Numbered from the stretch's first letter, positions 9,237-18,440 are shown. The stretch: DNA of 64,000 nucleotides from an uncultured Propionibacteriaceae bacterium (GCA_937926975.1 CALBCJ010000032.1:1-64000), one strand, 5' to 3'. The notes: generated by a model from the sequence alone, not told the origin. Program-made: numbers and translations.

Positions 9237-9893
9237 TCAGCTCATGGTGATGTCGCCCATGACGGTGTGGGGGCTGAGCTGGGCGAGGAGTGCGACGTGG
9301 GTGGTGGCGTCGGCGATCTCGATGTGGTCGACGTCGAGGGGGCCGCCGAGGTGGTAGGCGGGGACGAAGGTGTACATGGTGTCGGGGCCGACGGGGCCGT
9401 GCTTCTTCAGCGCCCGGGCGAACAAAGGCTCCCCGTCGGAGCCCAGCATGTCCGCCTCCATGATGGGGTCTCCTGACAGCTCCGTTTCGATCTGGATGTC
9501 TCGGTCCGCTTCGGTCTCCATCATCTCGATGGAGGATGCTGTGGGATAGATGTGGCCCAGCACAGGGTCGATGCTGAGGCTGGCCCCGGTTCGCTCGCCC
9601 CAGAGGAAGAGCTCGCCGAAGGCTGTGCGGACGATGGCATGCCAGGTATCGGTGCCCATAACGAGGTCGAGGTTGGCGGTCCAGGCCTCGACGACAGGCT
9701 GCCACTCAACCGGATCGCACAGCCAGTAGCGGCCGTCGTTGAAGCCGGCGAAGCCGTAGGTCTCCCAGAAGCGGAAGAGCAGGGGCGGGAAGATGTGGGC
9801 GTACTGGTCGTAGCGCTCGGGGGGTACGGGCTTGGTTGCTGTGGGCTCGCCCAGGTCGGCCTGGATGTCGGCCCAGTCCTCATCACTAGTCAT
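9237..9893 (-). CDS. Tdi1-like immunity protein (GAD-like + DUF1851), distal copy
   Basis: 218 aa. The N-terminal half matches the GAD-like domain (LLFRFWETYGFAG, then GRYWLCDPVEW) and the C-terminal half the DUF1851/Tdi1 C domain (FGELFLWG with the following strands). In Agrobacterium this architecture is the immunity protein Tdi1 that blocks the DNase Tde1. This copy is a near duplicate of the gene before it and overlaps it by eight bases. The two differ mainly in a middle segment (about residues 118-145). It could keep neutralising a toxin variant no longer encoded here. Confidence 0.85.
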   Translation of the reverse strand: MTSDEDWADIQADLGEPTATKPVPPERYDQYAHIFPPLLFRFWETYGFAGFNDGRYWLCDPVEWQPVVEAWTANLDLVMGTDTWHAIVRTAFGELFLWGERTGASLSIDPVLGHIYPTASSIEMMETEADRDIQIETELSGDPIMEADMLGSDGEPLFARALKKHGPVGPDTMYTFVPAYHLGGPLDVDHIEIADATTHVALLAQLSPHTVMGDITMS

Positions 9894-10554
9894 GGCTGCG
9901 GCCGATGGTGATGTCGCCCATGACGCGGTGGGGGCTGAGCTGGGCGAGGAGGGCGACGTGGGTAGTGGCGTCGGCGATCTCGATGTGGTCGACGGTGAGG
10001 GGGCCGCCGAGGTGGTAGGCGGGGACGAAGGTGTACATGGTGTCGGGGCCTACCGGTCCGTGCTTCTTCAGCGCCCGGGCGAACAAGTGCTTCCCGTCGG
10101 AGCCCAGCAGGTCAGCCTTCATGATGGAGCCTCCCGACACGGCTACCTCGATCTGAATGTCGCGACTACGCTCACTGGCCATCCGGTCATGCGAGCCCAC
10201 AGCGGGGTAGATGTGTCCGTAGACCGGGTCGATGCTGAGGCTGCAGCCGGTTCGCTCGCCCCAGAGGAAGAGCTCGCCGAAGGCTGTGCGGACGATGGCG
10301 TGCCAGGTGTCGGTGCCCATGGCGAGGTCGAGGTTGGCGGTCCAGGCGTCGACGACGGGCTGCCACTCGGCGGGGTCGCAGAGCCAGTAGCGGCCGTCGA
10401 GGAACCCGGCGAAGCCGTAGGTCTTCCAGAAGCGGAAGAGCAGGGGCGGGAAGATGTGGGCGTACTGGTCGTACCGCTCGGGGGGTACGGGCTTGGTTGC
10501 TGTGGGCTCGCCCAGGTCGGCCTGGATGTCGGCCCAGTCCTCATCACTAGTCAT
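9240..10554. repeat. Tandem duplication of the immunity gene (about 660-bp direct repeat)
   Basis: The blocks 9240-9893 and 9901-10554 align with a constant offset of 661 bases. Long stretches are nearly identical, especially the part coding residues 1-110, while the segment coding about residues 118-145 is clearly diverged. This is a tandem gene duplication followed by local divergence or recombination. Confidence 0.9.
9886..10554 (-). CDS. Tdi1-like immunity protein (GAD-like + DUF1851), proximal copy
   Basis: 222 aa, the same two-domain plan as the distal copy: GAD-like part (about 1-110) and DUF1851 part (about 110-215). It begins one base after the toxin stop codon, the usual position of a cognate immunity gene. 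It should bind the Ntox15 nuclease in the cytoplasm and protect the producer. The C-terminus ends in ITIGRSHD, slightly longer than its duplicate. Confidence 0.88.
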   Translation of the reverse strand: MTSDEDWADIQADLGEPTATKPVPPERYDQYAHIFPPLLFRFWKTYGFAGFLDGRYWLCDPAEWQPVVDAWTANLDLAMGTDTWHAIVRTAFGELFLWGERTGCSLSIDPVYGHIYPAVGSHDRMASERSRDIQIEVAVSGGSIMKADLLGSDGKHLFARALKKHGPVGPDTMYTFVPAYHLGGPLTVDHIEIADATTHVALLAQLSPHRVMGDITIGRSHD

Positions 10555-10555
10555 G

Positions 10556-11206
10556 TCACTCCAGAAGGAAGTCGATATTCAAAGGCAAGCCACCCTTGTC
10601 TGATGACTGCAGCTGCGTGGCGAAGGCCTCCAGGGCGTCTCGGCGAGCCTTCCACTGGCTCCCGATCGATGAGTTCACGTACTTATCACCCATGCTCGGC
10701 AGCCCGTCGGAGCCAACGCCGATCACGTCCTTGCCGCCAGCCACGATATCGGGCTCGTGCAGGGCCGCGAGGGTCGACATCTGCTTCTTGGCCTCAGCCT
10801 CGGCCGCGGCCTTGGCCTCGCGGCGGCCCAGGCCCTGGTTGCGATAAACGTCTTCTAGGTCGCTCGCGAGCTGCCTCTGGAACTTCTCACGGGCTTCTCG
10901 CTGGGCGAGCCCCCCGCGCTTGACCTCGGCCAGGTTCTTGAGAAGGTCGTCGGCGGTCATGCTCTTCAGGCCGTCCATCTGGCGGCGGAGCTGCCGGACG
11001 TACTCGTCAGTCTTGCCAGCCAGGTTCTTGGTGCTTCCGGCCTTGAAGACGACGAGGTGCTCAGCCTTGGCCACGTCATCACCAACGCCCTTGAGGACCT
11101 GGTTCGGGTTGAGCTCGTGGCCACTCTTCTTGGCGACCTTCAAGATGTCGTCCAGCATCTCTCCGAAGATGCCCTTCAGGGCCGCCGCCTTGCCCTTAGG
11201 CATCAC
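10556..11206 (-). CDS. Ntox15 (Tde1-type) DNase toxin
   Basis: 216 aa. Residues 1-140 are helical and charged; the C-terminal part holds LHEPDIVAGG (H150, D153) and then GDKYVNSSIGSQWK, the HxxD motif and trailing block of the Ntox15 nuclease family, whose studied member Tde1 is a DNA-degrading type VI effector. Here the gene follows WXG100/ESX-like proteins, so export by a type VII system is inferred. The start is GTG 11206 or ATG 11203; GGGAGG fits the ATG better. The preceding stop lies inside the start (GTGATG), so translation is coupled. Two Tdi1-like immunity genes follow. Confidence 0.87.
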   Translation of the reverse strand: MMPKGKAAALKGIFGEMLDDILKVAKKSGHELNPNQVLKGVGDDVAKAEHLVVFKAGSTKNLAGKTDEYVRQLRRQMDGLKSMTADDLLKNLAEVKRGGLAQREAREKFQRQLASDLEDVYRNQGLGRREAKAAAEAEAKKQMSTLAALHEPDIVAGGKDVIGVGSDGLPSMGDKYVNSSIGSQWKARRDALEAFATQLQSSDKGGLPLNIDFLLE

Positions 11207-11700
11207 TGGCCTCCCATCAGCTTCTCCAGGGCCAGGTTCAAGGCCAGCTGCAGCAGCCGCCGGGCGATCTCCTTCGCGACCGGGATCCAGGCCAGGGACG
11301 CACCGAACGTCGCAGCCGCGGCTGCGACCGCCTGAGCAATCTGGATCGCCAGGAGGACCAGGTTGACCACGAAGGCGATCTTGAGCGCGATCACGGCGAC
11401 CCCGACCACGAGCAGGCAGCCGCCGGTGATACTGCCAGCCAGGGCCAGCTTCTGGGCGACGTCAGCGACGCCGTCGATCTCGTCGAACGCCTTCTGGAAG
11501 GCTTCCATCGCGGGGCCGGAGCTGGTCGACAGAGCGTAGCTCTTGGCCTGATCAGCCAGGCCAGTGGCTGAGCCGACCTCCCCGGCGTACGACATCCACC
11601 GGTTCGCGTAGTCGAAGATCCGGTCCTCGTTGCCCTCGGGCCACTCAAAGCCCAGCATGTTCAGCAGGTACGACACCTCGCCGGGGAGCATGACCGCCAT
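11203..11700 (-). CDS. ESX/WXG100-like protein with hydrophobic C-terminal region
   Basis: 165 aa starting MAVMLPGEVSYLLNMLGF, a head typical of actinobacterial WXG100-superfamily proteins that open polymorphic toxin chains. Helices span residues 20-75, followed by two strongly hydrophobic segments (about 86-130). In many relatives this part is fused to the toxin; here it is a separate gene whose stop overlaps the toxin start. It may act as the secretion and membrane-insertion module for the toxin. GGAGG five bases before the ATG supports the start. Confidence 0.75.
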   Translation of the reverse strand: MAVMLPGEVSYLLNMLGFEWPEGNEDRIFDYANRWMSYAGEVGSATGLADQAKSYALSTSSGPAMEAFQKAFDEIDGVADVAQKLALAGSITGGCLLVVGVAVIALKIAFVVNLVLLAIQIAQAVAAAAATFGASLAWIPVAKEIARRLLQLALNLALEKLMGGQ

Positions 11701-11701
11701 C

Positions 11702-12019
11702 TCAGCCTCCCAGGATCGCGTCAGACGCCTGGACCGCGGCATCCTCGGTCGCGGAGTAGATCTCGGCGGCAGCGCCGAGACGCTGGCTGTGGGCCCCGTA
11801 CTCCTCAGCAACCGAGTCGACGGTCTCCTGGACCCGCGCCAGCACCGCTGAGTACAGCATGGACGCGACCCCGCCCAGGGTGTCGTTGGTGCCGAGGGCA
11901 GACACGTCACCGACCTCGCCCATCAGGGCCTGGGTCTTGGCGAGCAGGTCCTGGACCGCCTCGTCCATCCCGCCGGCGGCCCGGCGCAGCGCGCTCGGCT
12001 CGAACTGGATGTCGCTCAC
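11702..12019 (-). CDS. Small ESX-like helical secreted protein (EspC/DUF2580-like)
   Basis: 105 aa, nearly all helical, beginning MSDIQFEPSALRRAAGGMDE and lacking a classical signal peptide. Size and pattern match the ~100-residue EspC/DUF2580 group of WXG100-superfamily substrates that form helical hairpins. The ATG overlaps the stop of the YbaB-like gene by four bases. It is expected to pair with the next protein for type VII export; no secretion machinery is encoded in the window. Confidence 0.72.
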   Translation of the reverse strand: MSDIQFEPSALRRAAGGMDEAVQDLLAKTQALMGEVGDVSALGTNDTLGGVASMLYSAVLARVQETVDSVAEEYGAHSQRLGAAAEIYSATEDAAVQASDAILGG

Positions 12020-12423
12020 TGCTTCACCTGCCGCAGCATCTGGAGCATCGAGTCGGTGTACGCGTCCAGTGACCGGATCGAGTCCTCCTGGATCTGGCGG
12101 ACCTGGTCGCGGACCGCGCCCAGGTCGGGAGACAGCTGGGACAGCTGGGCCATCAGCGCGGTCTGGTACGCCTCCAGGGCGTTGTTCACGGCCTCGGCAA
12201 TGTGGTCACCCAGCTCGGCGTTGCTGAGTCGCAGCAGCTGCGGCTGCAGGCTGACTTCCTGAACTCGGCCGTTGGTCACCGTCACCCGCAGCCGCTCGTC
12301 AGCGGCTGTGCCCTCCGCCGTGACCGGGCTGGACTCCAGGTCCGGGCCCGGCGACGGGGCCTCAGCCCGAGCCAGCTGCGCATCCAGATCGGCAAACACC
12401 TGCCGCAACGATTCCATGGTCAT
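12016..12423 (-). CDS. YbaB/EbfC-like first gene of the toxin operon
   Basis: 135 aa. After a flexible first 45 residues, RLRVTVTNGRVQEVSLQP forms paired strands and VNNALEAYQTALMAQL a long helix, as in YbaB-like proteins. The start at 12423 has GAGGAG five bases upstream. A YbaB-like gene directly before ESX-like genes is a common actinobacterial arrangement; its function there is not established. It heads a five- to six-gene minus-strand operon that ends with the immunity genes. Confidence 0.75.
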   Translation of the reverse strand: MTMESLRQVFADLDAQLARAEAPSPGPDLESSPVTAEGTAADERLRVTVTNGRVQEVSLQPQLLRLSNAELGDHIAEAVNNALEAYQTALMAQLSQLSPDLGAVRDQVRQIQEDSIRSLDAYTDSMLQMLRQVKQ

Positions 12424-12639
12424 ACGGGCTCCTCGCCTGGGGTACTCATCAGCATAGGCGTTCCAGAGCCATGGCGCGCTGCTTCTCACGAGAACTCGTC
12501 AGCAGCCGGCTTGACGACTCGAGTGTGCCCGCCTGATCCGCAGGGGATGGTGACGACTACCCGGAACAGCCCGTGACCTGCGTACGCCAAGGGGCGGCGC
12601 AGCTTGGCCGGTGCTGTGCCCACCGGCCACAATGGGGGG

Positions 12640-13428
12640 ATGGCACCAGGAGACAGCAGCGCAGAACAGCCGCACCAGCAGGGGGTGATCGCGGACACCG
12701 ACCAGGCTGGGCCAGACCAGCCGGCCACACCCACACCTCGGCGCCGCGGGCCCGGGATCGCGATGGTCCTCGGCATTCTCCTGATCGCGGTCGGCCTGGC
12801 CACCCTGGGCTGGATGGGGTACCAGTACTTCGGCACCAACGGTCCGTCGAAGGAGGCCGCAGCCTCCGAGATCAGCCAGCTGGAGCAAGAGTGGTCCAGC
12901 GGCGCCCAGACTCCGGCCCCAGCTGCCAGCAGCCCGACGCAGGCGGGCACCCCCCAGGCCGGGCCGAGCTACAGCCAGGCCCAGCTCGACAAGGCGGTGG
13001 CGATCCTGCGGATTCCGGCGCTGGGCGAGACGTACAAGGTGCCGGTCATCAGCGGGGTCAGCGACTACGCCCTGGCCCGCGGCGTCGGCTGGTACCCCGG
13101 AACGGGACAGCCCGGGCAGGTCGGCAACTTCGCTCTGGCCGGCCACCGGGTCACCCACGGTGAGCCGTTCGCCCGGCTCCTGGAGCTCAAGCAGGGCGAC
13201 CAGGTGATCGTCGAGACCAAGACCCACGTCTACACGTACGTCCTGGACCAGGCGCCGTCGCAGGTGACCGTCAAGGACGTCGACACCTGGGTGCTGGACC
13301 CGGTCCCCGGCAAGAAGAACGCCACGCCCACCCAGGCCCTGATCACCCTCACCACCTGCCAGGACCTGTTCCACTCGCCCGACCGGTCGGTGGGCTTCGG
13401 GCACCTGGTGGAGGCCAGGCAGAAGTAG
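12640..13428 (+). CDS. Class E-type sortase
   Basis: 262 aa. One transmembrane helix (about 39-60) after a short cytoplasmic tail, a Pro/Ala/Gln-rich stalk (85-115), then the sortase barrel with His169 (LAGHR), Cys240 (TLTTC) and Arg249. These are the catalytic residues of sortases, which attach sorting-signal proteins to cell-wall peptidoglycan or pili. The family E assignment rests on the single N-terminal anchor and TLTTC motif. ATG 12640 follows a CACAAT element by six bases, so a leaderless start is preferred over 12604. No sortase substrate gene is adjacent. Confidence 0.9.
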   Translation: MAPGDSSAEQPHQQGVIADTDQAGPDQPATPTPRRRGPGIAMVLGILLIAVGLATLGWMGYQYFGTNGPSKEAAASEISQLEQEWSSGAQTPAPAASSPTQAGTPQAGPSYSQAQLDKAVAILRIPALGETYKVPVISGVSDYALARGVGWYPGTGQPGQVGNFALAGHRVTHGEPFARLLELKQGDQVIVETKTHVYTYVLDQAPSQVTVKDVDTWVLDPVPGKKNATPTQALITLTTCQDLFHSPDRSVGFGHLVEARQK

Positions 13429-13447
13429 CGGCCTTAGGGTGACCAGC

Positions 13448-13987
13448 ATGAGCGACCGCGACACGCTGATCGACCTGATGACCCGGCTGGCTGTGGTCCG
13501 GGGAAAGGTCACCCTCTCCTCCGGGGCCGAGGCCGACTACTACGTTGACCTGCGGCGCGTGACGCTGGACGGCGCGGGCGGACCCGTGGTCGGGCGGGTG
13601 ATGCGCGAGCTGACCCGGGACTGGGACTACCAGGCCGTGGGCGGGCTCACCCTCGGTGCCGACCCGGTGGCGACCAGCATGCTGCACGCCGCTGCCGCCG
13701 ACGGGGAGCGGCTGGACGCCTTTGTGGTCCGCAAGCAGGGCAAGGCCCACGGGCTGCAGCGCCGCATCGAGGGACCGTCCATCGCCGGACGCCCGGTGCT
13801 GGTGGTCGAGGACACCTCCACCACCGGCGGCTCGGTGGCGACGGCGCTGGAGGCGGTCCTGGCCGAGGGAGCGCAGGTGGCCGGGGTTGCGGTGATCGTG
13901 GACCGCGGCACCGGGGCCCAGGAGCGGATCGAGGCCCTCGGCTACCCGTACCGGTACGCCCTGTCGCTGGCCGACCTGGGACTGTAG
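13448..13987 (+). CDS. pyrE: Orotate phosphoribosyltransferase
   Basis: 179 aa. It joins orotate to PRPP to make OMP in pyrimidine synthesis. The PRPP-binding motif VLVVEDTSTTGGS (about 119-131) and the catalytic loop Lys in VVRKQGKAHG are present. The start ATG 13448 lies seven bases after a TAGGGT -10 element, giving a leaderless transcript. The gene begins shortly after the sortase but with its own promoter. Confidence 0.95.
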   Translation: MSDRDTLIDLMTRLAVVRGKVTLSSGAEADYYVDLRRVTLDGAGGPVVGRVMRELTRDWDYQAVGGLTLGADPVATSMLHAAAADGERLDAFVVRKQGKAHGLQRRIEGPSIAGRPVLVVEDTSTTGGSVATALEAVLAEGAQVAGVAVIVDRGTGAQERIEALGYPYRYALSLADLGL

Positions 13988-14051
13988 AGCCCGCCGCGGA
14001 CCACCCGAGCGGTTAGTCTGAACCACGTCCCTCAGACACGGAGGTAGCTCA

Positions 14052-14891
14052 ATGGGTGGTGGGCCCGTCATCATCGTCCTGGTCGTCGTCGTCCTGATCC
14101 TGGTCGCGCTGGCGGCCTACGGCATCAGCGCGTACAACTCGCTGGTGCGGCAGCGCAACCTGGTCGAGGAGTCCTGGCGCCAGGTGGACGTCGAGATGAA
14201 CCGTCGCTATGACCTGATCCCGAACCTGGTCGAGACCGTCAAGGGCTACGCCAAGCACGAGAGCGGGACCCTGGAGTCGGTGGTGAAGCTCCGCAACCAG
14301 GCGGTCTCGCTGGCCGGTGGGGCGACTGCCAGCCAGGACCGGGCCGGGGTAGAGGAGCAGCTGACCGGGGCGATCCGCCAGCTGATGGTGACCGTCGAGG
14401 CGTACCCGGACCTCAAGGCGAACAGCAACTTTGTCGAGCTGCAGCGCCAGCTCACCGAGACCGAGGACCGGATCGCGGCCGGGAGGCGCTACTACAACGC
14501 CAACGTCCGCAACTACAACACCCGCATCGAGTCCTTCCCCACCAACCTGATCGCCAACATGGGTGGGTTCCGGCGGGCCACGTACTTCGAGGTCAACGAC
14601 GCCGCCGTGCGGCAGGCGCCGACGGTGAGCTTCGACCAGGCTCCGGCCGTGACGCCGAGAACCGACGAGACCCCGGCGATCAGCGCGTACGAGTCGCCGA
14701 ACTTCTCGGTCCGCTCCGGGACCCAGGACAGCGTCGCCGCCCAGACCGACCCGGCCCAGGCCGGCGGCACCCAGTTCGGCTACCAGCCGGCCGAGCAGCC
14801 GGTGACCCCGCCGCAGCAGGCAGCGCCCGGGTACGGGCAGGCCGCCCCGCCGTACGGGCAGGGCGGCAGCGGCTACGGCCAGCAGGTCTGA
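14052..14891 (+). CDS. LemA family membrane protein
   Basis: 279 aa. An N-terminal transmembrane helix (about 5-27) is followed by YNSLVRQRNLVEESWRQVDVEMNRRYDLIPNLVE, shown here in part as the LemA hallmark block, and a four-helix bundle to about residue 185. The C-terminal 90 residues are Pro/Gln/Gly-rich with YGQ repeats and probably disordered, an extension beyond the ~190-residue core. GGAGG precedes the ATG. The family's function is unclear. Confidence 0.93.
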   Translation: MGGGPVIIVLVVVVLILVALAAYGISAYNSLVRQRNLVEESWRQVDVEMNRRYDLIPNLVETVKGYAKHESGTLESVVKLRNQAVSLAGGATASQDRAGVEEQLTGAIRQLMVTVEAYPDLKANSNFVELQRQLTETEDRIAAGRRYYNANVRNYNTRIESFPTNLIANMGGFRRATYFEVNDAAVRQAPTVSFDQAPAVTPRTDETPAISAYESPNFSVRSGTQDSVAAQTDPAQAGGTQFGYQPAEQPVTPPQQAAPGYGQAAPPYGQGGSGYGQQV

Positions 14892-15012
14892 GGTCGGACC
14901 TGGACGGCGGCAGGCAGAAGACAGCGCACCCCGAGCTCGGCTACCGGGAGCAGCGCGCACGAGCGCCGCGGCGTTGAAGGCCCCTGGGGCACTCGTCTCC
15001 AGGCCGCGGGCC

Positions 15013-15732
15013 TCAGCTCGGGTCGGCCGGGAGGACCGCCTTCTCCTGCCGACGGTGGTTGAGGTACTCGATGATCATCGGCAGCAGCGAGACCAGCACG
15101 ATCAGGACCAGGGCGGCGTCGATGTTCTCCCGGATGAAGGTGATCTGCCCCAGGAAGTAGCCCATCAGGGTCACCAGCACCACCCACAGCACGCCGCCGA
15201 CGGCGGTGTAGGTGATGAACTGCCGGAAGCTCATCTTGGCGACCCCGGCCACCAAGGTCACGAAGGTCCGCACCAGCGGCACGAACCGGGCCAGGATCAG
15301 GGCCCGGTTGCCGTACTTCTCGAAGAAGTCGTGGGTCTTGTCGACGTACACCGGGTTGAACAGCTTGCGGCCCACCCAGGAGGTGCGGGGCTTGAAGATC
15401 GGCGGCCCGATGACTCTCCCGATCCAGTAGCCGGAGATGTTCCCGAGGATGGCGGCGAGGACCAAGGTGACGAAGACCACGACCATCGTCGTCCCCACCG
15501 AGCCGCCGTACGAGATCACCGCGGTGCCGGCGCCGGTGTGGACCGCCATGAACATGCCGACGGTGAACAGCAGGGAGTCGCCGGGCAGGATCGAGAAGAT
15601 CCCGCACTCGGCGAAGATGATCAGCGCTACGACGGGTAGCGTCCAGGGTCCAGCCTTCTCAATGATGTAGGCGGGATCGAGCCAGTCAGGCATCAGCAGG
15701 GGCGTCAGGGCCAGGGCGGCGGTTGGCGTCAC
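15013..15732 (-). CDS. DedA/VTT-domain membrane protein
   Basis: 239 aa with five to six hydrophobic helices and the DedA-type motifs ECGIFSILPGDSLLF (re-entrant loop) and FVPLVRTFVTLVAG. DedA proteins support membrane-potential and undecaprenyl-phosphate or phospholipid flipping functions. The GTG at 15732 lies six bases after a TACCCT -10 element on the minus strand, so a leaderless start is preferred. Divergent from the SpoU gene with overlapping promoters. Confidence 0.93.
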   Translation of the reverse strand: MTPTAALALTPLLMPDWLDPAYIIEKAGPWTLPVVALIIFAECGIFSILPGDSLLFTVGMFMAVHTGAGTAVISYGGSVGTTMVVVFVTLVLAAILGNISGYWIGRVIGPPIFKPRTSWVGRKLFNPVYVDKTHDFFEKYGNRALILARFVPLVRTFVTLVAGVAKMSFRQFITYTAVGGVLWVVLVTLMGYFLGQITFIRENIDAALVLIVLVSLLPMIIEYLNHRRQEKAVLPADPS

Positions 15733-15738
15733 CCGGAC

Positions 15739-15748
15739 AGGGTAGCGT
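15739..15748. promoter_or_regulatory. Overlapping divergent leaderless -10 elements
   Basis: TACCCT on the minus strand (15744-15739) and TAGCGT on the plus strand (15743-15748) share two base pairs. Each sits 6-7 bases from a start codon (GTG 15732 and ATG 15756). RNA polymerase could not melt both at once, so the dedA-like and spoU-like genes should compete for transcription. Confidence 0.6.
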
Positions 15749-15755
15749 CACCACC

Positions 15756-16421
15756 ATGACCGCTTCGGACGGTTCCGTTGAGCCCGGCGACTCGCCCTAC
15801 CCCCCGTACGCGGAGGCTGGCGTCGGACCGCACCCCGAGCCCTGGCCCAGCGGCGACCAGTACGACCCGCAGCTGCTCGCTGCCGGCGACCGGCGCAACG
15901 TCGCCGACCACTACCGCTACTGGACTGTGGCTGCGATCGTTGCCGACCTCGACACCCGCCGGCGCCCGCTGCACGTGGCGATCGAGAACTGGGAGCACGA
16001 CTTCAACATCGGCTCGATCGTGCGGACCGCGAACGCCTTCAACGTGGCTGGTGTCCACATTGTGGGCAGGCGTCGGTGGAACAAACGGGGAGCCCTGGTG
16101 ACCGACCGCTACCTGCGGGTCTGGCACCACCGCGATGCCGCCGAGCTGGCCGACTGGGTGGCGCAGCGCCAGATCGAGCTGGTCGGGGTGGACAACACCC
16201 CCGGGTCGGTGCCGCTGGAGACCACCGAGCTGCCGCAGCAGGTGTGCCTGCTGCTCGGCTCCGAGGGGCCCGGGCTGAGCGAGCTCGCCAGCCGGCTCTG
16301 CTCCCGTACGGTGGCGATCAGCCAGGCCGGCTCCACCCGGTCCATAAACGCCGGCGCGGCGGCCGCGATCGCCATGTACCACTGGGCGCTGCGGTGGGCT
16401 GAGCCCGGCGCGGGCGGCTGA
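15756..16421 (+). CDS. SpoU/TrmH-family RNA 2'-O-methyltransferase
   Basis: 221 aa. The SPOUT motifs are visible: NIGSIVRTANAFNV (motif 1), LLLGSEGPGLS (motif 2) and SINAGAAAAIAMYHW (motif 3, the trefoil knot that binds SAM). The first 45 residues are acidic and Pro-rich and likely flexible. It should 2'-O-methylate a ribose in tRNA or rRNA; the exact site is not known. ATG 15756 follows TAGCGT by seven bases. Confidence 0.93.
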   Translation: MTASDGSVEPGDSPYPPYAEAGVGPHPEPWPSGDQYDPQLLAAGDRRNVADHYRYWTVAAIVADLDTRRRPLHVAIENWEHDFNIGSIVRTANAFNVAGVHIVGRRRWNKRGALVTDRYLRVWHHRDAAELADWVAQRQIELVGVDNTPGSVPLETTELPQQVCLLLGSEGPGLSELASRLCSRTVAISQAGSTRSINAGAAAAIAMYHWALRWAEPGAGG

Positions 16422-16438
16422 GCCGTACCATTCCAGCC

Positions 16439-16966
16439 ATGGAGGCAGAGCTCGTCGTCGGGTACAACCCTCTCCCCGCCGCCGAACGGGTTGCCCACTA
16501 CCGCCAGGCGGTCCGCTCTCGCCTGGTCTGGCTCCTGGTCGGCCTGGTGGTCGTGATGGTGATATACGTCTGGCAGCGTGACGTCCTGGACGCGGTGGCG
16601 ACGGCGCTGCTGTTCGTCGTCGGACTGGGCTTCGCGGTGGCCTGGCTGGCACTGTCGACGGTCCAGTGGTGGCTCGCGAGGCGCCAGCTGTCACGAGTGA
16701 ACACCGTCCAGGGGGTGGCGCTGCGGATCTCGGTCGAGGGGATCGAGATCGCCGACCGGCAGCTGCCGTGGGAGAGCATCGCCCGGGTGCACACCGCGAA
16801 GGGGCCGCCCGGGGCCGGGGTGCAGCTGGCGGTTACCGACAGCGAGGGCCAGACCTCGACCGTACCGCTGACCTACCTCGACTCGATGCCGGGAACGCTG
16901 GACTCGGCCGTCCGGGCGTACTCGGGGGGCCGGCGCTGGCTCGATACCAGCGGGCTGGGCAACTGA
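16439..16966 (+). CDS. Two-helix membrane protein with PH-like (YcxB-like) domain
   Basis: 175 aa. Two transmembrane helices (about 30-50 and 58-78) precede a C-terminal strand-rich domain with LRISVEGIEIADRQLPWESI, a pattern shared with bacterial PH-like/YcxB-type proteins. Function unknown. The plan is the same as the C-terminal part of the long protein at 59.3-61.5 kb. The start ATG follows TACCAT by seven bases, again leaderless. Confidence 0.7.
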   Translation: MEAELVVGYNPLPAAERVAHYRQAVRSRLVWLLVGLVVVMVIYVWQRDVLDAVATALLFVVGLGFAVAWLALSTVQWWLARRQLSRVNTVQGVALRISVEGIEIADRQLPWESIARVHTAKGPPGAGVQLAVTDSEGQTSTVPLTYLDSMPGTLDSAVRAYSGGRRWLDTSGLGN

Positions 16967-17041
16967 CAACATCCGGTCCGGTGCTGCCATCTGCGCCGGT
17001 CTTTGACACACTGGCCAGTGACCACTCGTTCTGGAGGACAC

Positions 17042-18067
<1,026 letters not shown>

Positions 18068-18076
18068 CGCTCTGCT

Positions 18077-18110
18077 CACTGGCCCGGGCTCGCTGGGGTC
18101 CGGGCCAGTG
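18077..18110 (+). terminator. Hairpin terminator after fba
   Basis: An 11-bp perfect stem (CACTGGCCCGG with CCGGGCCAGTG) around a 12-base loop, ten bases after the fba stop. There is no T-run, which is common in this GC range. Confidence 0.8.
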
Positions 18111-18182
18111 GCGTGCCTGGTGCTCGCTGTGGCCCCGGCGGGCGTGCCAGGATGGCACCAGCCGAGGAAGGGAGAGATCCTG

Positions 18183-18374
18183 ATGGGAATGTTCGACGAG
18201 CTGAAGGACAAGGCCACCGAGGCCGCTCAGGAGGCGCTGGCGGACGAGGCGAAGACCGACGCCGTGCTGGACCAGGCCCGTGACTTTGCCAACGAGAAGA
18301 CCGGCGGCAAGTTCGAGGGCCAGATCAACCAGGTCCGCGACCTGGTCGACGGGCAGGTCGGCGACAAGGCCTGA
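18183..18374 (+). CDS. MT0933-type antitoxin-like small protein
   Basis: 63 aa, starting MGMFDELKDKATEAA and containing DFANEKTGGKFEGQIN. The EKTGGK core with flanking charged helices is the hallmark of the MT0933-like (Rv0909-type) small protein family annotated as antitoxins. No toxin gene is adjacent, so a true toxin-antitoxin role is doubtful; many orphan copies exist in actinobacteria. GGGAGAG precedes the ATG at 18183. Confidence 0.75.
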   Translation: MGMFDELKDKATEAAQEALADEAKTDAVLDQARDFANEKTGGKFEGQINQVRDLVDGQVGDKA

Positions 18375-18386
18375 CCCCCGAGCGAC

Positions 18387-18415
18387 GGCCCCGGCGCCCT
18401 GGTGGTGCCGGGGCC
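18387..18415 (+). terminator. Hairpin terminator
   Basis: GGCCCCGGC and GCCGGGGCC pair as a nine-base perfect stem with an 11-base loop, 12 bases after the antitoxin-like gene. It also separates it from the convergent small gene. Confidence 0.7.
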
Positions 18416-18440
18416 GGGCTGTGTCTTGGGTGCAGCCGGG

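Noticed and set aside
9237..12423. Type VI secretion island
   Set aside because: Tde1/Tdi1 relatives are present, but the upstream genes are WXG100/ESX-like and no VgrG, Hcp or PAAR gene is seen.
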